DNA of 64,000 nucleotides from Trametes villosa (GCA_002964805.2 PUDQ02000102.1:372001-436000), one strand, 5' to 3'. Shown: positions 44,301 through 56,394, numbered from the stretch's first letter. The notes: a model not told the origin generated them from the sequence alone. Translations and numbers: made by a program.

Positions 44301-46520
44301 CGCCGCGCTCTGCTGCAGACCGACGAGGAAGTAAATCAGGATCCCGAACACGACCATCGTAATGAACGTGATCGGCACGTCCACGAGCGTCAGCGCGAGG
44401 CCCTCCACGAACGGGTGGTACATCGCCGCGCGGCTCTGCCGATGCACGATCGGCCGCTGCGAGAACAGCGCGGGGATCTCCGCCATCGTCGACAGCGCGC
44501 TGAACAGCAGCGAGAAGAACAGCACACCGCCCCTGCTGAAGAACGTGTCCGTGCGATTCTTCAGCCGGAGGAAGACCGTGCCCATGATGATGCCCTGGAG
44601 GATAAACGACGCGAGCTGGATGACCTGCGCGGCCGCGCCCCCGCGGATGATCTGCACGCGGCGCCGCATGAGCGCGCGCGCCTGCATCGGGATGCTCGCG
44701 ATGTACGGGCTCTTCTTGGACGCGTGCCGCGCGTGCTCGGCCGTCACGCTTTGCCTGTAGGCATCCGCGCGCTCGGGCTTGCCGACGAACTCGGCGCGGT
44801 ACGCGTCCATGTCCTCGCGGTTCAGCCGCGCGAACTCGGACTTGTCGAAGTAGGTCGCGAACTCGGCCGCCGTGCGCGGCACGCGGTTCTCGTACCCCTC
44901 GCGCACGATGCGTCCGTTCGGGTCCGTCACTATCGCGGCGAGTCAGCATACATGCGCGAAGGATGAAAAATGGAAGAAAGGGGGGGAGCGCACCTGCGAC
45001 GAGGAAGTCGGCGGTGGTCTGGCGGTTGGCGGGCTCGTAGCCCATGTCGATGAAGTACTGGCGCGCCTGGTCCGCGGGGCCAAAGAACACCTGGCGGCCC
45101 TCGTAGATGACGCAGACCTTGTCGAAGTGCTGGTAGAGCGACTCGCCGGCCTGGTAGATCGCCACGATCGTCGACTGCCGCGCGATGTCCGTCGCGATCC
45201 GCAGCGCCTGCACGAACTCGAGCGCCGTCGACGCGCTGTGCCACACATCATGTCAGCAAACCGCACAAGTGGAGGGGAGAGGGGAGAGGAAGAGGAACGC
45301 ACTCGAGACCACGCGTGGAGTTATCCCACGAGTTGAGCAAGCTGCGGGCCGCGAGCGCCTCGCTGATCGACACGCGCTTCTTCTCACCCCCAGACACGCC
45401 CCTTACGGACGCGTCGCCCACGAGCGTGTCCTTCACATGCCGCAGCCCAAACACCGTCTCGAGCACCTCGACGAACTGCGTGACGTGCTGCTCGCGCGTC
45501 GCCGCGACGCGCGCGCGGGGCGTGCGCGTCGTCGCCGCGAAGCGCAGCGTCTGGTCGACGGTGAGCGTCGGGAAGTGCACGTCGTCCTCGGGGCAGTACT
45601 GCACGTCGCCGCGGTAGTGGCGCTCGACCTCGTCGGGCGCCAGCGAGTCGTACGACACCGCGCCGTGCACGGCGTGGTACTCCGCGCGCTGGTTCGCGAG
45701 CGTCTTCAGGAGCGTGCTGCAGCCGGAGCCGGGGCGCCCGAGGACGACTGTGCGGAGGGGCGTCAGTGAGTACCAAGACCGGTGCAAAGGCTAACTTTGA
45801 AACAGAAATAGGGACAGGCGCGAAGAGCCGGCCATGAAGTACGGGATGACGAGAGGAAAGGGACGTACGGAGCATCTCGCCGGGGCGCACGACGCCGTTG
45901 AAGCCGCTCAGGATATCGCGCGTCGCGGGGTGCAGCTTCGCCTGGATGCCCTTGAGCGCATTGCGCGGGTCGAGCGTCGAGCCAAACGTCGGCTGGTACG
46001 ACGCGGCCGCGCCGACGCCGACGACGCGCAGGTCCTCGAACACGACGCCGAGCTCGCGCCGCTTGATCTCGCCCTCCTCGCTCTTCTTCATCAGCAACCT
46101 CAGCGTCTTCTCGAAGTCGAACCCCGGCCCGCCCGTGAGGTCGAGCGGCCCCGCGAGCGTCACCTCCGACGAGCGCGACGGCGTGCTCCCGCTCCGCTTC
46201 TCGTTATGGTGCGTGTGCGTGCGCTTCAGCTCGTCCTGGTGCGTCTGCGACTGCATGGAGAGCGTGCGCCGGAGCTGCTCGACGCCCTGCGGGTCGAAGT
46301 GGCCGATGTCGACGTGCGACGCGCCCGACTGCGTGCGCGCGAGCGGGTGCCCGAACGCGCCGCTGGGCTCGTGGTGCGAGAGCGTCGGGGAGCGCTGGTG
46401 CGCCTCGACGGGGCTGCTGGGCGTGTGCGCGGCGTGCGCGGCCGCGATCTGGGACGCGGTAGGAAGTTCTGGGACGTTGTCCCGGCCCTCGAGGGACTCG
46501 CGCTGCGCGGTGTCCGCCAT
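41307..46520 (-). CDS. PDR-type full-size ABC transporter (ABCG/CDR family)
   Basis: A pleiotropic-drug-resistance exporter in the plasma membrane, about 1,480 residues in the order NBD1-TMD1-NBD2-TMD2. Exons run from ATG 46520 (MADTAQRESLEGRD) to TAA 41307 (ARRAKSS). NBD1 has the atypical PDR Walker A GRPGSGCST, signature VSGGEKKR, and WDNSTRGL. TMD1 contains MTDPNGRIVREGYENR in its linker and SFILQGIIMGTVFLRL. NBD2 has a full Walker A (GESGAGKTTLLNVLAERT), the degenerate signature VEHRKRTTIAVEL, and Walker B LIFLDEPTSGLD. TMD2 includes WRDPTYLIAKMGL, then the large extracellular loop with paired cysteines (QTCSQYMGNYLSFAGG; GCEYC). The asymmetric degenerate sites are normal for this subfamily. 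The N-terminus is a long Ser/Thr/His-rich cytosolic tail. Substrates (azoles, plant or wood compounds) are guesses by family. Confidence 0.93.
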
Positions 46521-46614
46521 GGTTGTCGTGGGGCGGCTCGCAGCGGCGATCAGGTCAAGTTCGTTAGGTAGGTGGTTGGGTGGGTGGTGTGGGGAACTTG
46601 AACTTAGGGGCTGG

Positions 46615-46665
46615 CGGAGGCGGGGAAGGGGGCGGAAGGGGGGGGAGGGGAGAATTAGGGAGGGG
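46615..46665 (+). promoter_or_regulatory. G-rich tract in the ABC transporter leader/promoter
   Basis: The plus strand carries several G runs of 3-8 within 50 bp, about 95-145 nt upstream of the ABC transporter ATG. In the direction of transcription it is a C/T-rich leader, common in fungal promoters; the run pattern also allows G-quadruplexes on the template strand. A TATATA lies at 46712-46717, about 190 nt before the ATG. Confidence 0.45.
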
Positions 46666-46719
46666 CTACAAAGTCGAGACACTGGAGGCTGGCTGCGGCG
46701 GCGGCGGGGTGTATATATG

Positions 46720-48159
46720 TGGGTGGAGGCTGGGCCGCCTTGCGAGCCGGCGGGACGGACTGAGGTAGTTTTCGATTTCGCTCCGGATTCCTAGTTTCGG
46801 GTTCGGCGTCGAGGCCTCGGGCGCGCGGCGGATAATGCATCGGCGGCTGGCCATGGCACACCACTGCCAGGGGGAGACGCAATGCATAAGCACCAGCCGC
46901 GAGCCGCGCGCCGGGCTCCAGTGATCGCACCGCAACGCTAACGTTATCCCCCATCCGAACCCGAATCCGGGACGCGCGCGAGCTTCGAATCTGGTGCGCC
47001 GACAGCGACGGACAAGCGGACAAGCGGTGCAGTGCGTTCTGCTGGGCGACCCACCTTGCACGCCGCCGCCCCGTCCGCGCAGGCGTTACGCCATCCGCGG
47101 CCGTCAGGGCTCGCTGATCGCATGTGATACCGGCGCCGGTTTTCCGCTGACTTTCGTGTGCTGACCCTCCCCCTCTTGCGCTCATTTACTCTTCCCCGCA
47201 CTGCTCCAGCGCGCCCTCCACACTGCGATGGTGCGCGCGAGTGCTGTTTGACGGGACGCCGTCATCAGTGTCCCGAATATACACACAGATCGGCGTCGGA
47301 AGCGGGAGAGAAGCTGCCAGTGCGAGAAAGAAGGTCACCTGCCCCTGGCCCACCACGCCCGCCCATTGGCTGGCGGGCTGCTTTCCGCGAAAGACGGAGT
47401 AGGGTTATGATGGTCGCGTCAGCGGCTTTACGGCGGGGGACAGGCGCTGCCGAGAGCGTACGCACACCCAAACTGGCACTGCTCCCGACACCCGAGGCGC
47501 TCGATCGCCGATGGGCACCCTGCGTAAAACCTTGCCCTCGTCTGCTTACTCGCTCCTTCCCGCACTCCCGGAGATCTCAGGCGATGAATTATGAGGGGCT
47601 GTTTATTCGTGTCCCGGACTGAATTCTCCTCGAATTGGGACGTTCGCCGGGAATCATCAAGGCGAATGGGTGATTCGCCAGGATCTCCAGGCACCGACAG
47701 CCGACAAGTATCAACACATCCGCCATCTCGTAGCGGCATCGCACACCCGACCCAACGTCTCCGTCGCAACACAGCCGCCGTTCACCGTCCACGTCGACGC
47801 ATTTCCATCCAAGGGGCTGACAATCAATGGTACACTATGGTACGGTGCGACCCTCGCACAATCACGCCCAGCCGCGCAGCCAGCCCCCCGCTGCCCCTCG
47901 CCCTGCCCAACAACTCCGGCGTCGGGACTGGCGGAAGTGGCTGTCACTTTCTAATCTACAGGCTGCAGCGCGCGAGCTAGCAGGAATTGGTGATCGAGAT
48001 CCAGGCCATCGATGTGGCTGATGGCAGGGGTCAGCCGAGGGGACACACAATCCGCGCGGCCCTCCCCGCCCCCGGGCGCGGGTACCGGCTAGGTCAGCCA
48101 AGCTTGGCAAACCTCCTCCCGCTCCCTCGCGCCCTTCCGGGTTGTTAGGCTTTGCGCAC
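46720..48159. other. Gene-free sequence, left part of a repeat island
   Basis: Upstream of the ABC promoter. Many short GC-rich frames occur on both strands, but none has a domain or exon structure. No tRNA was seen. Nothing here can be supported as a gene. Confidence 0.45.
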
Positions 48160-48470
48160 GGGGGACCAGCGTGGCGTTGGTGCTCCTGCTGCGCAGAATG
48201 CCCGCCGCCCGGAGAAGAACTCGACAAACCCGCATTGACAGGACCACTCACTGTCGTGTCCCCGTTTTCATCTCCGCTCTTCGGGGCCGCGCGACTTGAC
48301 GTCGTCCTTCGAGCTGTGCCGGCGCTCCCTTGGCCTCGCGTTCCATCCATCATCGTTCCTAGCAGAGTCGACCGCGATCTGCAGCCAAGTCGCGCTACAC
48401 AACAGATACGCATGCAGCGCGACGCTGCACGCTGAACGCGGATAGAGCCAGGGCGCGCCGTACAAGTAAC
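48160..48470 (+). repeat. Dispersed repeat R1, right-half copy
   Basis: About 300 bp that match 51780-52095 in the same orientation. Shared blocks include CCCCGTTTTCATCTCCGCTC, GAGCTGTGCCGGCGCTCCCT, AGTCGACCGCGAT and CAGATACGCA. It has no long open frame. Probably a fragment of a non-autonomous mobile element or solo LTR; the ends were not resolved. Confidence 0.75.
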
Positions 48471-48979
48471 AAGATGATCAGCGTATGCATCACCGCAGCA
48501 CCCGCCTCGCATCTACGGGCGCAAGTCGCAACAATATCAAGGGCGGGCTGCGAGCCTCGAGGAGCAACCTTGCACAGTATGTGCGTGTCTTTCTCTGTCC
48601 TTCTAGTGTGTTCTCCAGGACCGTCACCACGTAGGCTTACACTCACACTTGCTATCCGCAGGCATATATGCGTGCTCAGGCTCAAATCCTCCCCTTCCAC
48701 GTCTACCGTCTACCGTCTTCCCTCAAGCTCCGATCCCTCGGAGTCCCCGTCATCCAGCCGCTCAGAGTCGTATCTCCAGGATTCCTCGTTCTCTGGCACC
48801 TTCCAACCTTACCGCCGATACCAAGCCCGCCCGAATCCCCGGTCGCCCGCGCGTCAGCCGCGGAGAACGCCCGCCCGTTCGCAGAGGGCGGTGTGCGCGC
48901 TCGCGCGGCCGGCGTTGCCTGTCACGAACAACATCCTGCGCAGTGGCACTGGGCGGGCGCCCCGCGTGTCTGCGCGTCG

Positions 48980-50040
48980 TAACCGGTCGTACGACATTGT
49001 CGGTGTCCGGTACAGGTGCGTTTCCTGTATGACCGTGGTTCTGCGGTATGCTGCGGTGCATCATTGTCCATGTCGAATTCGGCGCTGGGGGATGGGCGCT
49101 GGGTGGTGGTATTATCGCGGGTGAGGGCGGCTGAGGCTGGCTTCTCGTCAGCCGCGTCCTGGGAAGCGGGGGAAGCAGGACGAGGCGCCAGGGCAGCCGC
49201 TCTGTGCAGCCACCGTTGCGAGCAGCGCTGCGTGGCTGGCGCGGTGGCTGGCACTGGCACTCACGCGGGTAAAAGCGGCTGAGGCTGGTTTTTCGTCAGC
49301 CATGCCCTGGGAAGCAGGATGGGGCGCCCTGGCAGCCGCCCTGTTCAGCCACTGTTATGAGGGTCTGGCGCTGCGTGGCTGGCAGAGTGGCTGCTCTGGC
49401 GCCCTAGTCTGAGAACGATCGTATCGCTGTGGTCAGCCACGGCGACTTACCTAGGGTCGCCGCTGATAAGCAGAATCACGAGCATGTCGACGTGCGGGAC
49501 AGGTACGCCGACTGCCAGTGCATGACCACGAAGCCGTGAAGCTGCGGTACGATGTTGAATCCGGCGCTGTAGAACGGGCGCTGGTCATTCTCGCTGGCTG
49601 CTCGTCAGCCGCGTCCTGGGAAGCTTGAAGCAGCGACGGGGCGCCGTGGTAGCCGCCGTTATGAGCGTCCGCTGTGTGGCTGGCACGGTGGCTGCTCTGG
49701 CGTCCTGGCCTGCGAACGATCGTACCGTTGCGGTCAGCCACAGCGACTGACCTAGGGCCTCCGCCGACAAGCAGAATCACAAGCCTATCCTCCCGTTCAG
49801 TCACACGGCATTGTCAGCATGCAGGGCGCTGTAGAAAAGGGCACTGGTCATTCACGCGGGTACGGGAGGCTGAGTGCTCGTCCTGGCAGCCGCCCTGTTC
49901 AGCCGCTGTTGCGAGCGTCTGTGCAGCGGCGCTGCGTGGTTGGCACGGTGGCTGCTCTGGCATCCTGACCTGCGAATGATCGTACCGTTGCAGTCAGCCA
50001 TGGCGGCTGACCCGGGGGACTGGCTGACTAGCAGAAGATG
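48980..50040 (+). repeat. Degenerate tandem repeat array
   Basis: Imperfect units of roughly 200-320 bp starting near 49082, 49255, 49580 and 49840, with a partial unit before them. Recurring blocks are CGTCAGCCGCGTCCTGGGAAG, GCAGCCGCCCTGTTCAGCC, GGCTGGCACGGTGGCTGCTC, and GCGAACGATCGTACCGTTGC followed by GTCAGCCA. The section 48985-49110 matches 49477-49590 about 490 bp further on. The units differ by substitutions and internal deletions, so this is an old array. It contains no regular short spacers and is not a CRISPR. Confidence 0.72.
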
Positions 50041-51499
50041 GGAGGAGATATCCCCTGAATGTTCTGTTCGCGGTCCCGAACGGTCTTGTGGCAGTCAGAT
50101 AGGGCGTGCAGCTGCTGCCGATGGGGCGATGGCCGGGAGCACTGAGATGCTTCAGCGCTAGGTCGTACTCGGCGCGGCCAGTTCGTGGCGAGCTTGCGGA
50201 TCCCTCTTAGTGACAGAGACGCATACCTTCGGTCCTCAACTATGGCAAGGTTGTCCACTTTCACAACGGCGGCACGTTCGTCTAGCCGCGTCTGCCTGGA
50301 CAGCCATGAGAGGTGAGCCTCCCCGCCGCCTTTGCGCCGTGTTTGTTGGTGGCCGCCACTGCGAACGTCTAGATTCAAGCTCAGCGACTAGAGTCTCCTA
50401 CCGAGTCCCAGAACGCGCCGATGGATCAGAACGTGAAGGCGACGGGTCCCAGCCATCGGCAGGCTGAATATTACCGCCTACGACATGCGACGACCGTCCC
50501 ATATACGTCCTCACACAGGCCGACGATCACCCTGGGGGCAGGCATCCTCGTCTGAGGAGCCGTGTGTCCGCGTCAGCGCTCGGCCGCGCCGTCAGCCTCG
50601 TCCCGATCCCCATCTGCACGGGGCCACCACCAGTGGATGCCTTCCCTGCCCGGACGCTTCCTACAGCGTCACACGATACACCAAACCCTTCACACACGCC
50701 AGCCACCCCGCCGCGTGTCGAAAGGATGTATAGGCTCTCGGGTCGTGTAGCACCACCCTCGCGTACACGTCTCGGTGGAATAAACATTGTGACCCCCAAT
50801 ACCGCCGCGTGTGATATTTGACAGCTTTACCCCAATGCGCACACGGCGTGGACCTCTTTGGCGTTTGCAAGCGTACCCGACAGCATATAAATTCTGGGAA
50901 CGCGCAAGCCAACCGGCCGGCCAAATTTGCTGGCAGACCTATGCACCCGAGTGCGTTTACTGACCCGGGGGCATAAATCGCTCAGCACCTCATAAGCGTT
51001 TGGAAGCAGCCAGCCTCACTCCACTTTCTCTTTCCTTCTCCAGGAATCTCTCCGGCTACCCCTGTCACGCCGCCTAGTCCATTTGGATTTGTACTTGCGA
51101 GCGTCGGACTCACCACCGCTGCATGCATGCAGTCCAGGCCGGAAATAGATCCTCAACACCGCCGACGTTCACCGGATCTCCATAGGCCCTAGGCCTCCTA
51201 GTTCAGCCCGTGGCTGTTGTGGCACGGATATTCTCTGCGAGCCCCACAGAGACCTCCGCGAGAACCCTGGGCTCTAGCGGCTCGAGATCTGTGAATGTAT
51301 AAACGGTCCGTCGCCGTCGGTACTCCGCATCTGGGGTGTGTCGTTGGTAAGTTTCTCGGGAGGATTTGTTGTGGGGTATGATAGCCGCGACATATCATTG
51401 TCATTGCTGTGGTTCTTGCTGCGCACAGACCGCGTTCCTCCGTAGATACCTCGGAGATTCGGATCGTAGATGGAGACGTGCGCACATCCAGGGCGCTGC
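50041..51499. other. Gene-free sequence between repeats
   Basis: About 1.45 kb with no convincing coding frame. The plus frame at 50564-50821 and others are GC-driven. A hint of the repeat family near 51390 (CATTGTCATTGCTGTGGTTC) resembles part of the tandem units, but weakly. Confidence 0.4.
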
Positions 51500-52095
51500 A
51501 GTGCACGCGTACTTGCACCGCTCTGTGCTGCCGGTGCGACGAACGCGGACGACGATAGGCAAGAAGCCCGGGCGGGATGTCAGCGGTGTTCTAGGAGCCG
51601 CTTCTGGTACTAATGGGCTTACGGGCAGCTCCCTGGGTTGTATCCTGTCTACTTGTCTACTTCCCTCCATCGACACCCGAGGTACCGCTTTGCAAATCAA
51701 TTCACGTCCGTCCGTCCGAGCCACTGCGGCGCGAACATGCTCTACTATGAGTTGGTGATACACGTAGCAAAGGCTGAGTGCATGGGTCCCAGCTGGAGGA
51801 ACACCCGCCGCGTAAAGAAGAGATTGATAAACCTGCATTCACTGGACGACATCGTATCCCCGTTTTCATCTCCGCTCCTTGCACGCGGGTCCGCGCGCGC
51901 AAGTCGACGTCCTCCGAAAGTTTAGAGCTGTGCCGGCGCTCCCTCGGCCTCTTGTCCCGTTCATCATCATCCCTTGCACAGTCGACCGCGATATGCAGAC
52001 TGACTCACTGCAGTCAAGGCGCACACAAACCAGATACGCAGCACGTACAGCGTGCAGCAAGGCCCTGAATACGGATAGACTCAAAGCGTGCCCTC
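51500..52095 (+). repeat. Dispersed repeat R1, longest copy
   Basis: The left half (about 51500-51800) matches 55785-56035: shared blocks include AATCAATTCACGTCCGTCCG, GCGGCGCGAACATGCTCTAC and CGTAGCAAAG. The right half (about 51780-52095) matches 48160-48470. This copy therefore joins two segments found separately elsewhere, which defines an element of at least about 600 bp. No coding capacity was found. Confidence 0.75.
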
Positions 52096-52460
52096 CTCTA
52101 CGAGATCACCGCATGCCAGCGCCCGCCTTGAGCTCGCATCTTCATCCCCAGGCCCTAGTCCCGAACGTGAGGCCGGTATACAGTCCTAGCAGCCAATTAT
52201 ACCATTGACACTGTCAAGGTTCAACAGATCGGCCGGCTTCTGGTCTCCACGAGGCCTCATGGTATGAATAGCGCAGCCAGCTTCTCGCACGCCAGCAGCA
52301 CTAAAGGTGACTCGTGAGACGGCAAGAGAGCGTCGGCCCCCCACACACACACACACACAAGCAGCCGCCCCAAGGACGAGTACCAGTACAAATTACCTCC
52401 TGTGAGTTCTCTCCCCGACTTGTCCGAGTTTCTCAAACGAATCTGCACCACAAGAGCAGG
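52096..52460. other. F-box gene upstream region, with a CA microsatellite
   Basis: About 365 bp upstream of the F-box gene. A CA dinucleotide tract lies at 52342-52360. The frame of the F-box gene stays open upstream of its ATG, but no earlier ATG has support. Confidence 0.45.
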
Positions 52461-54505
52461 ATGGGTCTACCTCGATTGCCCCTCGAAGTTTGGGAACAAG
52501 TCATCGATCTGGTCTTGGACATCTTCCGTGGTCCCCCTTCATACTGCCCTCTATACCTAAGCGACCTGTACGCTTGTGCTCTGACGTGCCAGGCCTGGCT
52601 TCCTCGCAGCCGCTCTCTACTCTATCGCCGCATCTGGATAGGGAAGCCCCGCCATCTCGAACGGCTCTCCGAGACTATCGGCCGCCACCCTTCCCTTGGT
52701 GCTCTTGTGCAAGAGATGGTGGTCGGATCTGCAACAGAGGAGGAAACCTTCCACGGATACCTTACATTCGTCGAAGATATCCTGGTCCGCACCCTGAAAA
52801 ACCTACGTGTCTTGACGATCATCCACTTCAATTGGCGTGGCCTGCCTCCGACGTACCACATATTGATCGGGCGATATCCAATCACTCAGCTCAAGATAAT
52901 CGGGGGATACTTCAATACCTCTATGGACCTCTTTCGAGTGGTGTGGGCTTTACCTGGTCTGCACGCCATCACGTTAGCCAGCGTGAACGTTGGGAACCCG
53001 CTGCACTCGTCGCTGGATCAGGCCATCTACAGGAGACAGGCCGCTAGTAGGGTCCAATGGAGAGTGGACGAAGTTGACGTGACTGCGGTAAGCCAGTGAT
53101 AGCTTGCTCATCGATGCATTTCACCATGACACTCATTTCGCTTGACCTGATGTAGTACTCACCCCGTTTCTCGGAATTACCCCCTTTGATGTGTTTCGGC
53201 CAGATGAGTGTGCTCTCTCTCTCGTGGCGGAGAGAGCTTGGTGCCGAGCCCCAAGGTGAGTTGAATGCAGTCGACATCCGTCGTAGATTGACCCAATGAT
53301 ATCATTCGACTAATACTTTACATCAGCGTCCCTCTTCTCACACCCCGGACTCGCCATAACATTATTCCCTCTTTTCCACGTAACCTGGCGGTTTGCTGAG
53401 AGCATGACCCAGTGTACTGCCGGTCAGCTACTCGAGCAGTTTGGGACGTACATCACTATTTTTGTGAAGCAGCTGATGGCCTGTACGGGTCTCGGGCCCC
53501 ATTACCCCAAGGTGTCGTTGCGCTTTGATGCTTCTCGGAGGGGGCTGTCCACTGTCTCACGCAGGTCCTTCCTTGCGCTGCTGCGCGGTGCCATGAATCT
53601 CACTAAACCGCTACAGCCGGGGAGGGACCTGCGGTTCGACTCCAGCGGAATGTTCATTGAACTCGTCATCCCTGAATCCACGTCATCGCCGCTCCACAGC
53701 ACTTCTTGGTGGGACGGGGAGGCCGGGGCCCTCACCGTCATCATGCGCAACTCACCGCCGCTGCCTACCAGTGACTTGCCGGGCGTCCCTCCATCTTCCG
53801 CTTCATTCCTACTCGGAGAGACTTCACTCAAAGGTTTGCCCATATTGGATGTGCGTTTGGAGCTTCACGAGATAGGTGAGCGACGTTCGCTGTGGCGGTT
53901 TCCGCTGAAATCTCACGCAATCATTGTTGCTGCGAAACGAAGACCCAGTGATCTTATGGGCAGACGAATGGACCGTCCCGCAGGAGGAATTTGAAGAAAA
54001 CGAGGCCCTCGGCCGTCCGTACGGGATAGCTTCCCCTTCGATGGCCGTTGGTGTCGCCGCAAGCGACGCCGTTGTGCCTGCTGTTCTCGCTGAGGTCCTG
54101 GAGGCGCCCTTCGATCCGGGCTTTCCTCAAGAGCTGGGCGTGTTCGAAGGGGACCAGGAGCTCGCCTTTCGTTTTCTTGTGCGTTCAAATCCGTTAGTTA
54201 TACTAGCTGCTGAGGGAGTGTTCGCATTGCGGCAGTTTGTAGATCGTTATGAGCGGGTCTTGCCGGCCACAGTCCTTGAATCCGTATCAAAACCAAGATC
54301 CAGCCAATGCGCCCCGGTCTCCGCGCCCGTCGCAGCAGATTGGGTCCAGTCTAGAAAGCTGCGAAGCCACGATACAGATGTAATCCCTCTCATGCGGGCG
54401 GAGTTGGTCGAGAAAGCCGCTCAAGAGCTATACATAGTCATGGCAAGTGACGCCTTCCAACCAAAGCTGTCACCGAGCTTACTCACTCCTTCTCGCTGGC
54501 TCTAG
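52461..54505 (+). CDS. F-box-like protein
   Basis: Exons 52461-53087, 53156-53255, 53327-53875 and 53943-54505 give 612 residues with consistent phases; the last exon is less certain, and reading straight on at 53876 would end instead at 53994. The N-terminus has an F-box-type motif: LPLEVWEQVIDLVLD, then LYACALTCQAWLPRSRSLLYRRIW. The next part (HLERLSETIGRHPSLGALVQ; LRVLTIIHFNWRGL) is the loose leucine-rich layout of Agaricomycete F-box proteins. Such proteins act as substrate adaptors of SCF ubiquitin ligases; these fungi have large and rapidly changing sets. The target is unknown. The gene sits directly beside a repeat island, which fits a fast-evolving family. Confidence 0.65.
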
Positions 54506-56394
54506 CGGGATCTGGAAACCAGGGGGGAGCCTTTGACTTTCGGCGACCGGAAGGTCACCTTCGGTGATTTGCGAATAGTCAACCTTCGTCGACCGTCACC
54601 TACCGTAGTGCAGCCAACACTCGAGATCCTACCCGCCTCCCGTGGCGTAATCAGTCGCTACCTCTCGTTGGCCTAAGACTGGAGATCTTCTGTGAGTATT
54701 TTAAAGCTCGACCTGGCCGGGGAATCATCCCGCTGACAGCCCACGTTTGGGAACCTCGTTTGCCGTGTTGACGTTGACATGGATGGGCGAGCTCAGTACA
54801 GCACCGCCTGCCGCTGTAGTGGTGTTCGAGTCTGGAATCTTTGATAACCCTGTTCTTCTATCTTTCCGGCGCCGCCAGTCTGCAGGGCCTCACCTAGTAG
54901 ACTCTGAGCCACGCGCGCGATCATACTCACCAGCGACTGCATCCCCTGCGTCTGGCTTGTGCCGCGCTCCATCTCCGCCTCCTCCGCTCTACGCGCTTGA
55001 CTACCGCACTCACAAGCCACAACTCGCATACCGCGCTCTTCGCACACGCCCTGAATCGCGGCCTGTTTTCCGCACTCCGGTGCTTCGTGCCTCGTGCTCC
55101 TCGTCCCCGAGCTGCAGTTATAGCACGCGCCGTTCGGTCGTGGAGATGTCAGGTCGCGCTGCAGAGGGGCGCGAACAATTTATAGGTGGAGATCCCGCTT
55201 GGCACTGGTGCGTCGGCTCAAGGTGCGGGTTTTCGGCCGTGCGCGCGCGAGGCTGGCGGGTGTTGGGAGTGCGGCTGAAGAGGGGTCGATGGCCTGAATC
55301 AGAAGGATGGTGTCAGCCTGATGGATGCGGGATACTATCACTAGTCATACGACACTCGTCGAGGGCGCGAAAACGCGAGTCGGCTCCGTCTAGAAGAGGT
55401 CGACGAAGATTAATATTAGTCACAGCTCGTTCAATCCCACATGAATTCGATGCTCGTTGAATTGGCTGAGTTAACAGCGCGACCACGGGGGGTGCACCCG
55501 GCTCGCCGCATACCAATAGTGTCGTCCTAGGCTCGTAAATAAGCCTCACGTTTGGGGGTGGAAGGCAGTCGTTCCTCCTGTGTCGTCCTAGGGTACAGGA
55601 CACTGTGTTCAGAAGCTGTACTTCCAAGCTTCAGACCTGATACCGTTGCACCCTTGAACTCCATACCGGACATAGATTACACACACCGCTGATTTGTTGG
55701 CGTAGCGACCGTGTGGCTCCGCACTGAATCATGAGATTTACTTGCGGGCATGCCGCATGTGCATCTACATTTTACTCGTACCTTCAGTACTTGCACTGCG
55801 CTGTGGCGTCGGTGGGACGACTCACACGAACGTCGTAGCACGTCCACCGGGGCTGTCAGCAGCGTTCTTTGAATGAGCCCACCCTACATAGTAGGATCAA
55901 TCCTGTCCACTTCGCCGCTTCTCTACTTCAACACTCGATTTGGTTTAAGAATCAATTCACGTCCGTCCGAGCGAGCCGCGGCGCGAACATGCTCTACTAT
56001 AGGTAATACGCGTAGCAAAGTACATGGGTCCGGGACGTGTGGTGGTGCCGACGCCGACCACCCCCTCAGAGGGGCGGCAGCGGCGCCGGCGATTCAGATG
56101 GTGCTGACTGGGGATTATACGAGCGAGAGAATGCCAGATGCGACGACGAGAGAGGGAAGTCCGAGATGTCCGTACTGCGATGGGATCCTAGAAAGTGGGG
56201 AGATAATAGGCGAGAAGTGTACGGGGATACGAAGACGAAGGTGAAGATGAAGACGTGAGGGGGGGGCGTAACGCGTAACTACTGAGCAGCGTCTGTCGGG
56301 ACACGTCGGCGGGCGTGCGGACCACCCGCACGACATGAGCGGCGTCTATGCCAAGACATGCGGGCGAACGTTAAGACAAGAACAGGAGGGGCGA
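54506..56394. other. Gene-free region of about 1.9 kb with one repeat copy
   Basis: A plus frame at 54747-55460 (237 codons) is Arg/Ser-rich with no domain and no exon signals, and I do not accept it as a gene. A copy of repeat R1 lies at 55785-56035. The rest shows nothing I can name. Confidence 0.45.
55785..56035 (+). repeat. Dispersed repeat R1, left-half copy
   Basis: It matches the left half of the copy at 51500-52095 in the same orientation (AATCAATTCACGTCCGTCCG; GCGGCGCGAACATGCTCTAC). Similarity stops near 56035, just where the right half of the element would begin, so this copy is truncated. Confidence 0.7.

Noticed and set aside
45834..46794. Long plus-strand frames opposite the ABC transporter N-terminus
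   Set aside because: Shadows of a GC-rich exon on the other strand; no domain or start context.
48980..50040. CRISPR array
   Set aside because: The repeats are long, imperfect and directly adjoining without uniform spacers, and the organism is a eukaryote.
53876..53994. Direct read-through as the 3' end of the F-box gene
   Set aside because: Splicing at GTGAGC (53876) to an acceptor near 53942 restores a long open frame to 54505 with consistent phase, so the spliced form is preferred, though not certain.
54747..55460. 237-codon plus-strand frame
   Set aside because: Arg/Ser-rich without domain, splice sites or conserved blocks; lies in repeat-bearing intergenic DNA.
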